Part shown: positions 27,144-37,728 of the stretch, piece after piece
Numbering within the stretch: position 1 is the first letter of the stretch
Layout: every line of letters starts with the position of its first letter
From: Synechococcus sp. PCC 7335
Lineage (GTDB): Bacteria > Cyanobacteriota > Cyanobacteriia > Phormidesmidales > Phormidesmidaceae
Direction: 5' to 3'
DNA length: 64,000 bases
Assembly (NCBI RefSeq): GCF_000155595.1
Contig: NZ_DS989905.1
Location: 62,001-126,000, forward strand
Notes under the pieces: generated by a model
Database searches by the model: none
Told to the model about the DNA's origin: nothing
The model's input: the letters and a program-made list of their open reading frames with translations, nothing else
Made by a program: the position numbers and the translations under genes

Positions 27144-27566
27144 ATGTCTTTCTTAGCGTTAAAAGCAGGGTTGTTCTATTTCTTAGCCGTATTCTCTGCG
27201 GGGTTTGTGCTGGGTGTGGCCCGTATCTTATGGGTCGTCCCTCGTTTTGGTGCTAGAGCCGCTGAGCTGATGGAAATGCCTATCATGCTCATCGTGATGG
27301 TTGGCTCCGCTGCTTTTATTATTCGTCGTTGGGCCGTGCCTAGTGACTTGCCAGCTAGATTGTGCATGGGGCTCACAGCCTTAGGACTGTTGTTGTTTGC
27401 CGAGTTTGGCGCAGTTCTTCAGCTGCGAGGACTTTCTATTTCTGAGTATTTGGAAAGCCGCGATCCTGTTTCAGGCACTGTCTACTACCTGATGCTGCTG
27501 ATACTGGCCGCTCTGCCTTGCTTCATTGGCCAGCGGAGCAATCGCCCTCCAGAAATATCCAAGTGA
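27144..27566 (+). CDS. Four-helix membrane protein, unknown
   Basis: 140 residues with four hydrophobic segments (about 5-30, 43-62, 70-93, 110-132). A small polar loop SISEYLESRDPVSG lies before the last helix. Short homologous-looking membrane proteins occur beside stress genes in other bacteria, but no function is known to me. It starts a unit with the P-type ATPase 30 bp downstream, so it may be an accessory subunit of that pump. Confidence 0.65.
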   Translation: MSFLALKAGLFYFLAVFSAGFVLGVARILWVVPRFGARAAELMEMPIMLIVMVGSAAFIIRRWAVPSDLPARLCMGLTALGLLLFAEFGAVLQLRGLSISEYLESRDPVSGTVYYLMLLILAALPCFIGQRSNRPPEISK

Positions 27567-27595
27567 AGTGCTCAACCATTGAGGTCTAAGCGCTT

Positions 27596-30508
27596 ATGTC
27601 TACAGTCATTGCGCCAGAATTTTCAAAGCAGCCAGAACTGGTTCAGCGAGAACTCGACCAGCCGTGGCATTCTCTCTCTACACAGCAAACCGCTGAGATA
27701 TTGAGAAGTCATCTAAAAGTAGGACTAACTTTCGCGGAAGCCGCGCAACGACAGACGCGGTTTGGCAAGAATCAGCTGACCCCGCCCCCAAAGCCCTCTC
27801 CGCTTGTTCAGTTCTTGCGGCAGTTTCATCAGCCTCTCTTGTATATTCTGTTAGCCGCAGGCACCGTTTCGTTACTGCTACAAGACTGGATAGATGCGAG
27901 CGTCATTTTTGCTGTTGTTTTAATCAATGCGGTAGTTGGCTACGTTCAAGAGGCAAAAGCAGGAGAGGCTATGGAGGCGTTAGCAAAGTCTATCGTGACA
28001 GAAGCTACCGTTATTCGTATAAGAGAACCTCAAAAGCAACAGGAAAACCCGTATCAAATTTCAGCAGTTGATTTGGTGCCAGGAGATTTAGTGCGGATTG
28101 AGGCGGGTGATAAAGTTCCGGCGGATCTGCGATTGAGCCAAGCTAATCATTTGCGGATAGATGAATCCGCGCTAACCGGAGAATCTGTACCCGTCGACAA
28201 GGCGATCGCGCCGTTAGCAGATGACATTCCACTGGGTAATCGCCATAATCTAGCTTTCGCTGGAACGATTGTAACGGCTGGTCAGGGTGAGGGATTGGTG
28301 ATTGCCATTGGAGAGGCTACCCAGACCGGACAAGTCTCAGAGCTGATTGAAAAAGGAGAGGATGTCACAACGCCATTGGTTCGTAAGCTGAAGCAGTTTA
28401 GCGTGCAGTTGCTCTATGTTATTTTGGCGCTGTCGATGCTGATCGTTGCCATTAGTTTAGGACAGGGAAAAGGGCTGAACCAAACCTTTCAGACGGCAGT
28501 TGCACTGGCTGTGAGCGGCATTCCTGAAGAGTTGCCTTCTCTGGTCACAATTGCCTTAGCGATTGGGGTTTCGCGCATGGCAGAGCGCCATGCCATTATT
28601 CGTAAGCTGCCTGCGGTAGAAACGCTGGGCAATGCCACGGTGATTTGCTCTGACAAAACTGGAACGCTCACTGAAAATCAGATGACCGTTAGGCAGATAT
28701 ATGCTGGGGGGCAGCACTACACCGTTAGCGGGACGGGCTATCGCTTAGATGGTGACGTGTGCTATCAAGAGAAACCCGTTGATTTGAGCAATCTACCTGC
28801 GCTAAGAGAATGTTTAACCTGCGGTTTGCTGTGTAATGAATCGAGTTTGCAATCTTCCGACACGGAGCAGCCAACGCTGACAGGAGACCCTACCGAAGGG
28901 GCCTTGATTGTCGCTGCTTATAAGGCCGGAATAGAGAATACCCTATCGCCAAACGCTCAGGCTTCGCAGCACTCAAGGCCGATGGAGTCGCAGCGTCAGC
29001 CGCAGCTAGACAGTATTCCTTTTGAGTCAGAGCACCGCTATATGGCCAGTCTACACGAGAGCGGCTCAGCGAGAGTTGCCTATGTAAAAGGTGCAACAGA
29101 AGTGATTTTGAGTCGCGCTGACAAGAGCCAAGACCGCGACGGTAAACCCGTTGAACTCGACCCTGCTGCGATCGAAGAGATGGCTGAAGCGTTTGCCCGT
29201 CAGGGCCTTCGGGTACTTGCTTTTGCAAAAAAGTCATTGCCGGCTACAACAGAAACACTTGAAAGGGAGATGATTGAGTCTGGCTTAGTCTTCTTGGGGC
29301 TGCAAGGCATGATCGATCCTCCCCGAGAAGAAGCTATTCAGGCTGTGCAGTCCTGTCAGGAGGCAGGCATTGAGGTCAAGATGGTGACGGGTGACCATAT
29401 GACGACGGCCAAAGCGATCGCCCAAAAGATGCACCTAAGTCCGTTTCAGACATATTTAAATAACCAACATTCGAGTAACCAGCATTTAAATAACCAGCAT
29501 TCGAGTAACCAGTATTCAAGTGACCTACCGCAAACCGAGCAAGCCCTACCGCAGGCGGTACCAGCGCTGTCAGGGCAGGCTATCGGCCAAATGGACGACG
29601 AAAGCTTTAGGAATGCGGTAGAAAACAGTGTGGTGTTTGCTCGCGTGGCACCGTCGCAAAAGCTGCGGCTGATTAAGGCGCTTCAGCACAACGGTCATGT
29701 GGTGGCGATGACAGGAGACGGGGTGAATGACGCACCGGCTCTACAGCAAGCCGACATTGGGATTGCGATGGGACGCTCTGGCACTGAGGTCGCCAAAGAA
29801 GCCGCCGATATTATCTTGACCGACGATAACTTTGCCTCAATTGAGGCTGCCGTCGAAGAAGGTCGAACCGTTTATCTAAATTTGAAAAAGGCGATCGCTT
29901 TCGTTTTACCTGTCAACGGCGGTGAGTCGCTGACAATTCTAGCTAGCGTGCTGCTAGGCACCGCGCTACCTATTCTGCCGCTGCAAATTCTCTGGATCAA
30001 TATGGTCAGTTCTAGCGCATTGTCTATTCCGCTAGCCTTTGAGCCGCGTCCCAAAGGGGTGATGACATTGCCTCCTCGTCCGCCTCACCAGCCCCTACTC
30101 TCTCATAGTATTCTTTGGCGAATCGGTCTCATCTCTCTGTTCAACTGGGCGGTCACCTTTGGCGTCTTTGAATGGACGCTCTCTCGTACCGGAGAATCTG
30201 CGATCGCTCGCACCATGGCCGTGCAAACTCTCGTTGCCGCCGAAATCTTCTATCTGCTCTGTATCAGCCGCTTTCTTCCATCCGTATGGGCGCAGCTACG
30301 CCGAAAGCAGGAGCCGTTGGTGTATGCCCCGGCTATCGGCATTGCCTGCGTTTTAGTCGGGCAAATTTTGTTTAGTCAGCTGCCCCTACTGAATCATTTG
30401 TTCCATACGGTGCCGCTCAGCGCTAGTCAAGGACTGTTGTGTTTGGGGTTGGGATTACCCGTTGTACTCATAGAGTGGCTATTGAAATGGAAGAAGCCTT
30501 TGATATAG
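27596..30508 (+). CDS. P-type cation-transporting ATPase 1
   Basis: 970 residues, P2-type. N-terminal cation-ATPase domain, actuator TGES ([10 protein letters not shown]), phosphorylation site [11 protein letters not shown] with Asp353, nucleotide domain, hinge [21 protein letters not shown], and ten predicted helices. The ion is not determined: the fourth-helix motif reads GIPEELPSL, as in Ca2+/SERCA-like and Na+ pumps. A 66-bp tandem repeat (29455-29520) inserts a run of Asn, Gln, His and Ser into the catalytic head, a variable linker. Second gene after the 27144 membrane protein and thus under the same regulon element. Confidence 0.93.
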   Translation: MSTVIAPEFSKQPELVQRELDQPWHSLSTQQTAEILRSHLKVGLTFAEAAQRQTRFGKNQLTPPPKPSPLVQFLRQFHQPLLYILLAAGTVSLLLQDWIDASVIFAVVLINAVVGYVQEAKAGEAMEALAKSIVTEATVIRIREPQKQQENPYQISAVDLVPGDLVRIEAGDKVPADLRLSQANHLRIDESALTGESVPVDKAIAPLADDIPLGNRHNLAFAGTIVTAGQGEGLVIAIGEATQTGQVSELIEKGEDVTTPLVRKLKQFSVQLLYVILALSMLIVAISLGQGKGLNQTFQTAVALAVSGIPEELPSLVTIALAIGVSRMAERHAIIRKLPAVETLGNATVICSDKTGTLTENQMTVRQIYAGGQHYTVSGTGYRLDGDVCYQEKPVDLSNLPALRECLTCGLLCNESSLQSSDTEQPTLTGDPTEGALIVAAYKAGIENTLSPNAQASQHSRPMESQRQPQLDSIPFESEHRYMASLHESGSARVAYVKGATEVILSRADKSQDRDGKPVELDPAAIEEMAEAFARQGLRVLAFAKKSLPATTETLEREMIESGLVFLGLQGMIDPPREEAIQAVQSCQEAGIEVKMVTGDHMTTAKAIAQKMHLSPFQTYLNNQHSSNQHLNNQHSSNQYSSDLPQTEQALPQAVPALSGQAIGQMDDESFRNAVENSVVFARVAPSQKLRLIKALQHNGHVVAMTGDGVNDAPALQQADIGIAMGRSGTEVAKEAADIILTDDNFASIEAAVEEGRTVYLNLKKAIAFVLPVNGGESLTILASVLLGTALPILPLQILWINMVSSSALSIPLAFEPRPKGVMTLPPRPPHQPLLSHSILWRIGLISLFNWAVTFGVFEWTLSRTGESAIARTMAVQTLVAAEIFYLLCISRFLPSVWAQLRRKQEPLVYAPAIGIACVLVGQILFSQLPLLNHLFHTVPLSASQGLLCLGLGLPVVLIEWLLKWKKPLI

Positions 30509-30543
30509 ACACTTTCCATAACCAACTAACAAAGGCACAGCTA

Positions 30544-32034
30544 ATGGCAACAAATGGTTCTCGAAACTTGCAGAAGTCTCACGGATGTTTGCTGCGCAAG
30601 CACGCCGCCAGAGGGTTAGCCATCCTGCTGATTTGTTTGCCTAGCGCCGCCAACGCTACTAGCGCACCTTTCGGGTTCTTCCTATCTAGGCACACGCTAA
30701 TTGAAACGCCTCAGACTGATCAAAATGAAAAGCCTATAAAGGCTGACGAGCCGACAACAGAGAGAAAAGAAGAAAGTGATCGCGAGTCCCAGTTAAGGAA
30801 TGAACGCACTGTTCTATACAATCTTGACGGCAGCGTTGCCAGCGAGTTTGCGGGCATCTTTTTTGAGATAACGCCGGACGGACAGCGCGTCATTACTTAC
30901 TCTGTTTCGGCGTCTCAGTGGTACTTGTATACCCTAGATGGGACTGAGCATGCTGCCCTAAAAGGACACTTTCAGGGATTCACACCCGACCAGCAGAGCA
31001 TCATTACCTATTCTCAGGGAAAGTCATATCTGTATAATCTAGACGGAGTCGAGCAGGCTACCTTTGCCGGGACTATTCAGTGGGGCACGGTAGATGGAGA
31101 CTATTTGATCGCGGTTAGCGACGATCGCCCAGGATTCCTACTCTACAGCGCCGAAGGCAGTTTGCAGGCAACTTTTGAGGGATTTTTTCGAGGCTTTGTC
31201 CCCAGCGAGCAAAAGCTGGTCGTTACCGACAACGACGAATCTCGTCTCTACAATTTTGACGGCTCTCTAGACGCTACGTTTGAAGGTGTATTCCAGGTAT
31301 TTACGCCTGACAGTAAGGGGGTAGTAACAGTTACCTATGGTCTTGAGCAACCCGCGAGTCGCTCTTTGCTATACGATCTAGATGGGACGCTAAGAGCAAC
31401 CTTTAAAGGAGAGTTTTCGACCTTCTCCCCCGATGGAACTGCTTTGGTGACTGACTCTAGAGAATCGTCACAATCCTGGCTATATGGATTGGATGACCAG
31501 CAGCAGGCGACCCTGAAGGGAGACTTTATTGCGTTTTCTCGCGATGGACAGTCGCTGTTTACCTATTCCAACGCGGGAACGCATAGATATGCGCTCAATG
31601 GTCAACAGCAGGGCCTGTTTGCCGGTAGGTTAGTCGGCATCACCTCCGATGCTCAGCGGTTGGTGCTTGAGAGTCCTACCCAGCAAAGCTGGCTCTACGA
31701 TATCGATGGTCGGCAGCTGTCTACGCTAGAAGGAATGTTTGTTGGGTTTATTTCTGACGAGCGCAGAATTATCACATTAGATATGGAAATTCCTGGGCTA
31801 AATGCCTCTGCGGAAGGTTTCTATCGCCTATACAATCTAGAAGGCAGCTTGCAAAGCAGTTTTCAGGGGCAGTTGCTGGGCCTGACGGCAACGGGCAATC
31901 AGGGACTGGTGCTCTATGCCGACGATGGCAAAAGCCATCTGTACGACAGCCTTGATGGCACAGAGCAGACTGCTTTTGAGGGTAGAGTGCTCGGACTAAC
32001 GATAGATGAACAAGGTGTATTTATTGGCTTTTAG
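30544..32034 (+). CDS. Secreted beta-propeller-like repeat protein
   Basis: About 496 residues from ATG 30544, which places a signal peptide at the front (basic stretch, then GLAILLICLPSAANA, likely cut after ANA). The rest is about eleven repeats of 35-40 residues of the form LYNLDG---A-F-G-F--FTPD-Q---T-S, like a WD40/Tricorn-type propeller in which each blade reports 'LDG' and 'FEG' turns. No catalytic motif is seen. It probably is a periplasmic or surface binding protein. The gene begins 35 bp after the P-type ATPase and probably belongs to its operon; its stop overlaps the convergent lipoprotein gene by 14 bp. Confidence 0.65.
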   Translation: MATNGSRNLQKSHGCLLRKHAARGLAILLICLPSAANATSAPFGFFLSRHTLIETPQTDQNEKPIKADEPTTERKEESDRESQLRNERTVLYNLDGSVASEFAGIFFEITPDGQRVITYSVSASQWYLYTLDGTEHAALKGHFQGFTPDQQSIITYSQGKSYLYNLDGVEQATFAGTIQWGTVDGDYLIAVSDDRPGFLLYSAEGSLQATFEGFFRGFVPSEQKLVVTDNDESRLYNFDGSLDATFEGVFQVFTPDSKGVVTVTYGLEQPASRSLLYDLDGTLRATFKGEFSTFSPDGTALVTDSRESSQSWLYGLDDQQQATLKGDFIAFSRDGQSLFTYSNAGTHRYALNGQQQGLFAGRLVGITSDAQRLVLESPTQQSWLYDIDGRQLSTLEGMFVGFISDERRIITLDMEIPGLNASAEGFYRLYNLEGSLQSSFQGQLLGLTATGNQGLVLYADDGKSHLYDSLDGTEQTAFEGRVLGLTIDEQGVFIGF

Positions 32035-32647
32035 AGCCATTCGACGTAGGCTTGGCGACAGCTTGTAGTGGCCACAGCTCACTAAAGTCTTCGCGACCAT
32101 ATCTTCCAGGCGCGGCATGAGAGCCTTCTGTGATATCGAACCATACATAGTCAACGCCTGGTATAGAAGTGAGTGAATAAGTCACAGTGGCCAAGTAGCA
32201 GCTTGCCCCAGATGACCCCATTCGCTCTCCTAACTGTTGGTCGTCGGTTACGGTAATCGTGACGGTGTCTGCTTCTATCTGCGATTGCTCAATGATAGGC
32301 TGGTTAGAGGATTGAAAGCGGCCGTTGAGCTGTTCAATCACCTTTTCTACATTGGCGTTTGGCATCGCTTCGACCAGTTCAACTCGCTCGTGCTCGCCAT
32401 TTTCTGGGTAGACGCACTGCCATATTCCCGTTTCTTTTTCATTGAACAGTTTTGATAAGAAATCCCTAACATCTTTTGTTGAGATGATAGATTCGGCTGA
32501 AATTTTATCTTCTCCTGAGCGGTTATCCTCTGAAATATCGCTGCCGAAGAAACGACAGCCCGTTGTTAGAGATAAAATCATCACTAAGCTCAAAAGCCCA
32601 ATCTGCCTCGTTTTCGTGCCTATAAATCTTCTCATGATTCCTCTCAT
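32021..32647 (-). CDS. Putative lipoprotein
   Basis: 208 residues. A lipobox LTTGC near residue 31 follows a hydrophobic stretch (IGLLSLVMILSL), so the mature protein should be anchored by a lipid on Cys. Mature part: an acidic linker, a helix, WQCVYPENGEHERVELVEAMPNANV and a C-terminal SIPGVDYVWFDITEGSHA. No family is recognised. A start at the second ATG (32635) also fits. It carries its own regulon element upstream. Confidence 0.65.
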   Translation of the reverse strand: MRGIMRRFIGTKTRQIGLLSLVMILSLTTGCRFFGSDISEDNRSGEDKISAESIISTKDVRDFLSKLFNEKETGIWQCVYPENGEHERVELVEAMPNANVEKVIEQLNGRFQSSNQPIIEQSQIEADTVTITVTDDQQLGERMGSSGASCYLATVTYSLTSIPGVDYVWFDITEGSHAAPGRYGREDFSELWPLQAVAKPTSNGSKSQ

Positions 32648-32705
32648 TACATTAGTCGATTCGCTGATCAGCTCGCTAGCGAACCCACTTTTAAGATTAG
32701 GTAAA

Positions 32706-32725
32706 GAGTCTGAGAAACTTGTGGT
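32706..32725 (-). promoter_or_regulatory. Regulon element copy before lipoprotein gene
   Basis: Reads ACCACAAGTTTCTCAGACTC on the minus strand, 59 bp before the lipoprotein start. TAATCT, a possible -10, follows closely. Confidence 0.55.
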
Positions 32726-32744
32726 GTAACCGCACGGTGAATAA

Positions 32745-35555
32745 TCAGTGGGTCGCTAAGTTACTGGCATTGGAATTAGGTTTACTGCTTTCGTTGATTA
32801 GCAGAGGAAGCAGCGCACAGAGGGCAATCGCAATCCAGTCTGTGGGCGCTAGCAGCGTCAGCGTCAGTAAGTTTCTCAAGCTAGGGATGAACATAGGCAG
32901 CAGCTGCAGCGCCAGGGTCAGGGCGATCGCGCCAGTGACATAAGGATTAGCGGGTAGCTGGCGATCTATCCACAAGTGTCTGCGCTCAGAGCGGCAGCTG
33001 AGCGTGTGCAGCACCTGTCCAATCGTCAGGGCCATAAACAGAATGGTGCCAGCTCGAACACCCACGCCGTACTGCTCAATGCCATACGCATAGGCAACCA
33101 GCGCACTGATAGAGATCATCACCGCTTCGAACCCGATGCGACCAAAGTCGGCGGTCTTGACGATGGGCGATTGCGGATCGCGCGGTGGCTGTGTGAGCAC
33201 GTCATCTTCGGGCGGTTCTAGGGCCAGCGCCAAGCCTGGAAACACATCGGTCACCAGGTTCAGCCAAAGTAGCTGCATCACCGTCAGCGGCGAGCCTACG
33301 GCGATAGCGGTGACCAGCGCCGTCACCATGATCTCGCTGAGATTGGTAGAGAGTAAAAAATGAACAGACTTACGAATATTAAGATAGGTGGTGCGGCCTC
33401 GGCTCAGCGCGTCGACCAACGTTTTCAGGTTGTTGTCACCGATGACCACGTCCGCGACTTCATGAACGCCGTGGCTGCTGCCTGCCCCCATCGCGATGCC
33501 TACGTTAGCGGTCTTGAGCGCGGGCGTATCGTTGATGCCGTCGCCCGTCATCGCCACAATAGTGCCAGCGGCCTGCAGGGTTTGTACAATTGCTAGCTTG
33601 TGCGCCGGACTCACCCGAGAGAATACGTCGATTTGCTCGAAGCCAACAGGCGGGTTAGTTGATAGATCGCTCAGCGTGATCGCATCCATCACGCTCACTT
33701 CTGTCTGGCGGCTGATGTGGAGCGTTTGCGCGATCGCCCGCGCGGTGGAACTCTGGTCGCCAGTGATCATCACGGTTCTAATACCTGCCTGCTGAAAAGC
33801 GGCGATAAAGTCCGAGACGCCCGCGCGAATAGGATCGCTTAGGCCCGCTAGTCCTATCCAGATCAGGTTGTTCTTTGTTTTTGGCTTGGAGTTTGTTACT
33901 GAAAGTGTCTCTTGATGATACGCAAACCCCAATACGCGCAACGCTTCATCGGCTAGCTGTTGATTGTTTTGTTCTATTCGTTGCCGATCGGCCTCGGTTA
34001 GCATGACGACTTGTTCTCCTTGCAGTTGGCGATCGCATTGCGACAGTACCGCCGCTGGATTGCCTTTTACCGCCGTCAGAATTGTTGTCTGCTCTGCTGC
34101 TATCACCTGATGCACGGTGCTCATCACTGGGTGGGTCTGCGTCCGCAGGTAGCTAGCAATTAGGGGATACTGGCGGCGCAGATCGGCGGCATCTAGTCCG
34201 GCGGCTGTCGCCATATCGACCAGCGCCGTTTCTGTGGCTGAGCCCGTCATCGAAGCAGACCCGTCGGCCTGTATCTCTAGCTGAACGTCGCTACACAAAA
34301 CAGCAATCTCCATGAGCTTCAGCAAGCTATAGTCTATCTCCGAGTTTGTTGCATCTGTGAGAGAATCGGCAGTTGATTCTGTGCCGACGCTCTGAGATTC
34401 TTGCTCGCTTTGAAGAAGCCCACTTTGAAGAGGTCCACTTTGAGGTCCGTTTTGAATAGAGAAGTCGTGAAAGTGACTAGCGTTGACCTGCACGGCAGAA
34501 ACCGCCATCTTATTTTCTGTGAGCGTGCCCGTCTTATCGAGGCAAATCGTTTGAATCGCCCCTAGTGATTCCACCGCCGCCAGCGTCCGAATGAAGATTT
34601 GACGACGGCGCATCTCTCGAATGCCCAACGCCAGCGTTGTGGTCGCGATCGCCGGTAAGCCCTCTGGTACTGCCGCCACCGCTAGCGAGATCGCAATTTT
34701 GAGCATGGGCAGCAGCGCGTATCCTCGCACCACCCCGATGCCAAATATCAGGGCACAAATGCCGCAGCTCAGCGCGACTAGCTGCGTGCCTAGCTGGTTG
34801 AGCTGGCTCTGCAAAGGCGTATCGGCTGCGGTCGCGCTATCGACCAATTGTTGAATGTTGCCCAGCTCAGTTTTGGGGCCAGTTGCCACTGCGATCGCCT
34901 GACCTTGGCCGCTGGTGACTAGCGTGCCTTTATAGACCATATTGCCGCGTTCTGCCAGCGGTCTTTCTCCGGCGGCTAGCGCCTGCACCGTTTTTTCAAC
35001 CGGACGACTCTCACCCGTCAAGGCGGCTTCATTCAGCGTCAGCCCCTGACTGAGGACCACCCGTGCATCCGCGGCCACCGTCTCGCCCACGCGCAGGCTG
35101 AGCAAGTCTCCTGGCACGACCGAACTCGTCTCAATCGTTTGGGTCTGTCCCGCTCGAATCACGTCAGTGTCCAAAGATTCCTGCGTTCTGAGGGCGCGAA
35201 TAATCTTTTCTGACTGGCTTTCGGTGATATAGCCAATGACTGCATTGATGCCGACCACGCCCATAATAATTGCCGCATCCAGTCTGCCATCGGTAACCAA
35301 AGAGAGTCCGGCGGCCGCCGTTAGCAGCGCAACCGGTAGCGTAATCAGCTGGGCAAAAAAGATGCTGATCCCCGAGCGAGGCGCAGTCTCTGGCAGTTGA
35401 TTTGGGCCATAGCGATCCAGCCTTGATCTGGCGTCAGCCTCAACCAGGCCCTGACTGAGCGAGCTGTTGAAGTGCTGCGCGACAGCCGCCGCTTCCATTT
35501 GGTGCCAGTCTTCCAAATCAAAATCGGTTGAGGGGGGCTGAGTCGGCTGAGTCAC
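32745..35555 (-). CDS. P-type cation-transporting ATPase 2
   Basis: 936 residues, P2-type, paralogue of the pump at 27596. Actuator TGES (ALTGESRPVE), phosphorylation motif [11 protein letters not shown] with Asp340, ATP-binding KGNPAAVL, hinge TGDGINDTPALKTANVGIAMG, and ten helices with PEGLP in the fourth (AAVPEGLPAIATT). The cation is unknown. It lies 100 bp after groEL on the same strand, so it may be read from the groEL promoter. Confidence 0.93.
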   Translation of the reverse strand: MTQPTQPPSTDFDLEDWHQMEAAAVAQHFNSSLSQGLVEADARSRLDRYGPNQLPETAPRSGISIFFAQLITLPVALLTAAAGLSLVTDGRLDAAIIMGVVGINAVIGYITESQSEKIIRALRTQESLDTDVIRAGQTQTIETSSVVPGDLLSLRVGETVAADARVVLSQGLTLNEAALTGESRPVEKTVQALAAGERPLAERGNMVYKGTLVTSGQGQAIAVATGPKTELGNIQQLVDSATAADTPLQSQLNQLGTQLVALSCGICALIFGIGVVRGYALLPMLKIAISLAVAAVPEGLPAIATTTLALGIREMRRRQIFIRTLAAVESLGAIQTICLDKTGTLTENKMAVSAVQVNASHFHDFSIQNGPQSGPLQSGLLQSEQESQSVGTESTADSLTDATNSEIDYSLLKLMEIAVLCSDVQLEIQADGSASMTGSATETALVDMATAAGLDAADLRRQYPLIASYLRTQTHPVMSTVHQVIAAEQTTILTAVKGNPAAVLSQCDRQLQGEQVVMLTEADRQRIEQNNQQLADEALRVLGFAYHQETLSVTNSKPKTKNNLIWIGLAGLSDPIRAGVSDFIAAFQQAGIRTVMITGDQSSTARAIAQTLHISRQTEVSVMDAITLSDLSTNPPVGFEQIDVFSRVSPAHKLAIVQTLQAAGTIVAMTGDGINDTPALKTANVGIAMGAGSSHGVHEVADVVIGDNNLKTLVDALSRGRTTYLNIRKSVHFLLSTNLSEIMVTALVTAIAVGSPLTVMQLLWLNLVTDVFPGLALALEPPEDDVLTQPPRDPQSPIVKTADFGRIGFEAVMISISALVAYAYGIEQYGVGVRAGTILFMALTIGQVLHTLSCRSERRHLWIDRQLPANPYVTGAIALTLALQLLPMFIPSLRNLLTLTLLAPTDWIAIALCALLPLLINESSKPNSNASNLATH

Positions 35556-35655
35556 GGATTTTTGTGTCTCAAAAAAGATGCTCTAGTCTCGATGTAGTCT
35601 GAAAGAATGGGTCGTGAGAATTTTGATTTTGCTTGATCAAAAAGCTAGCCTCTGG

Positions 35656-37281
35656 CTAGTAGGCAACCTGGCCAGCCATCCCAATCGGTATTTTCTCCTC
35701 ATGCTCGGGCTGTTCGGCCACAATGCATTCAGTCGTCAGCGTCATGGCGGCAACAGAAGCGGCATTTTGCAATGCACTGCGAGTCACCTTAGCCGGATCG
35801 ACAATGCCAGACTCAAGCATATCAACAAACTGATCGGCGATCGCGTCATAGCCGACTTCAAATGGCTGTTCTTTTACCCGTTCTACCATCACGTCGCCTT
35901 TTTGCCCGGCGTTGGTCGTGATCCGATGAAGTGGGGCATACAGCGATCGCACCACGATCATCGCACCGACTAGCTCTTCTTCTGTCAAGTTATCCCTTGC
36001 CCAGGTTTCAAGCTGCGGGGCAATATGCGCCAGCGTCGCGCCACCGCCAGGCACAATCCCCTCTTCCACTGCGGCTTTGGTCGCATTGATCGCATCTTCA
36101 AGCTTGTACTTACGATCCTTCATCTCGGTCTCAGTTGCCGCACCGACCTTAATCACTGCGACACCGCCCGACAGCTTCATCAGGCGCTCTTGTAGCTGCG
36201 ACTGCTCGTACTCAGACTCAGTCCTATCGATCTGTCGACTAATTTGAGCACAGCGGCCAGAAATGGCCTCTTCATTACCGTCTGCAACAATCGTTGTATT
36301 TTCTTGAGTCAGGGTAGCGCGGCGAGCCTCACCCAGCATTTCCAGCGTCACTTGATCCAACGTCATGCTAGTTTCTTCACTGATCAGCTCTGCGTTTGTC
36401 AATATGGCGATATCTTGCAGAATCTCTTTGCGATTGCTGCCTACGCCCGGCGCTTTGACCGCCGCAACTTTTAAAACACCCTTGAGGTGATTGATTACAA
36501 GCGTGGCCAGTGCGTCTTTCTCAATCTCATCAGCGACAATCAGCAGCGGTTTTCCAGTCTTAATCACCAGTTCTAGCGTCGGCAATAAGTCTTGTATACG
36601 AGTAACTTTTGCCTCTACCAGCAAAATATAAGGATCTTCTAGGACGACTTCCATCCGCTCCGAATCAGTGACGAAGTAAGGAGAAAGATAGCCGCGCTTA
36701 AACTGCATTCCTTCGGTAATTTCAAGCTCTGTCGTCATTGACTTGCCTTCTTCTAGGGTGATGGCCCCGTCGCGGCTGACTTCCTTCATTGCAGTGGCAA
36801 TCATCTCTCCAATCGTCGCATCGTTACCCGCCGAAATGGTCGCCACCTGCGCGATCGCCTGGTTGTCTTGTACCGGCTGGGCGTGCAGCTTAACCCTGCC
36901 CACGACAAAATCAGTGGCTTTCTCAATGCCGCTTCTGAGGGCGATCGCACTGGCACCAGCTGCCACATTCCTGAGCCCTTCTTTAATCATCGCGCGGGCT
37001 AGCACAACTGCTGTGGTCGTGCCATCTCCGGCAACATCGTTAGTTTTGGCAGCGGCCTGACGAATGAGTGAAACGCCCGTATTTTCCAGGTGATTCTCTA
37101 GCTCAATACTCTTGGCAATCGTCACGCCATCGTTGATGATTTCGGGTGCGCCAAACTTACTTTCGATCACAACGTTACGTCCCCGAGGTCCCAAAGTCAC
37201 GGCAACCGCTTCTGCCAAAATATCGATGCCTACTTCTAAGGCGCGGCGAGCTTCATCGCTGTGAAGAATAGCCTTGGGCAT
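35656..37281 (-). CDS. groEL: 60-kDa chaperonin (GroEL), no groES
   Basis: 541 residues with the normal chaperonin core: [55 protein letters not shown], and [21 protein letters not shown]. Folds proteins inside a double ring with ATP. The C-terminus ends [14 protein letters not shown] and lacks the Gly-Gly-Met repeat tail of housekeeping GroELs. No groES lies next to it. This matches the extra, monocistronic GroEL2-type chaperonins of cyanobacteria. A regulon element lies 172 bp upstream; no CIRCE element (TTAGCACTC-type inverted repeat) is visible. Confidence 0.94.
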   Translation of the reverse strand: MPKAILHSDEARRALEVGIDILAEAVAVTLGPRGRNVVIESKFGAPEIINDGVTIAKSIELENHLENTGVSLIRQAAAKTNDVAGDGTTTAVVLARAMIKEGLRNVAAGASAIALRSGIEKATDFVVGRVKLHAQPVQDNQAIAQVATISAGNDATIGEMIATAMKEVSRDGAITLEEGKSMTTELEITEGMQFKRGYLSPYFVTDSERMEVVLEDPYILLVEAKVTRIQDLLPTLELVIKTGKPLLIVADEIEKDALATLVINHLKGVLKVAAVKAPGVGSNRKEILQDIAILTNAELISEETSMTLDQVTLEMLGEARRATLTQENTTIVADGNEEAISGRCAQISRQIDRTESEYEQSQLQERLMKLSGGVAVIKVGAATETEMKDRKYKLEDAINATKAAVEEGIVPGGGATLAHIAPQLETWARDNLTEEELVGAMIVVRSLYAPLHRITTNAGQKGDVMVERVKEQPFEVGYDAIADQFVDMLESGIVDPAKVTRSALQNAASVAAMTLTTECIVAEQPEHEEKIPIGMAGQVAY

Positions 37282-37452
37282 GGTAAATTGTTCTCCTAAA
37301 CTAAGGACGCTACAATAGTTTCAATAAAGTCTTTGTCTAAAACAAATCCGGTTCTTTTTGTTTCAGCTTTGATGTGGATATCTGAATGTCTGGCCAATAT
37401 CTAGAGCGCAAGCTTTCCTATATCTACTTAACTACAGCTCACTCTAAAAGAG

Positions 37453-37472
37453 CAATATGAGGAAGTTGTGAA
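37453..37472 (-). promoter_or_regulatory. Regulon element copy before groEL
   Basis: Reads TTCACAACTTCCTCATATTG on the minus strand, 172 bp before the groEL start. Confidence 0.65.
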
Positions 37473-37540
37473 CCTATAGGCGGCGTGAGCTAATAGATAA
37501 AACCATCTTGGAAAAGCCACCAAATAGTGGTGGAAATTGT

Positions 37541-37728
37541 TATTATGTATATGGAGGTTGTAGAGAATCCTCCTTCCCACATAGACAACTCAAGGCAAGG
37601 TCTCTCTAGTAAGAGTTAGAGGAAAGTCCCACCTAACCTCAGGCTCAGGAAGAGCCAGCTATGTGAAGGTCTGAAGGTCTGTGCAAACTCTGTAAACACA
37701 AGAAAAGGTTCGGGAGGAACCCTTTGCA
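37541..37728 (+). ncRNA. Structured RNA candidate cut by IS copy 2
   Basis: A run of paired segments without a reading frame: GTTAG...CTAAC (37613-37638), GGCTC-AGGAA-GAGCC, GGTTC-GGGAG-GAACC, and an outer GTGCAAA...TTTGCAC that ends exactly at the IS junction. The density of short hairpins separated by purine-rich joints resembles domain I of a group II intron or another folded RNA. I cannot name the family, and no intron reverse transcriptase is present. Confidence 0.3.

Noticed and set aside
35580-35650. Possible regulon element between groEL and P-type ATPase 2
   Set aside because: GTCGTGAGAATTTTG has only one half of the repeat; the ATPase is more simply read from the groEL promoter.
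37613-37640. GAGGAAAGTCC word as part of RNase P RNA
   Set aside because: The word is typical of rnpB, but the flanking conserved regions of RNase P RNA are missing.
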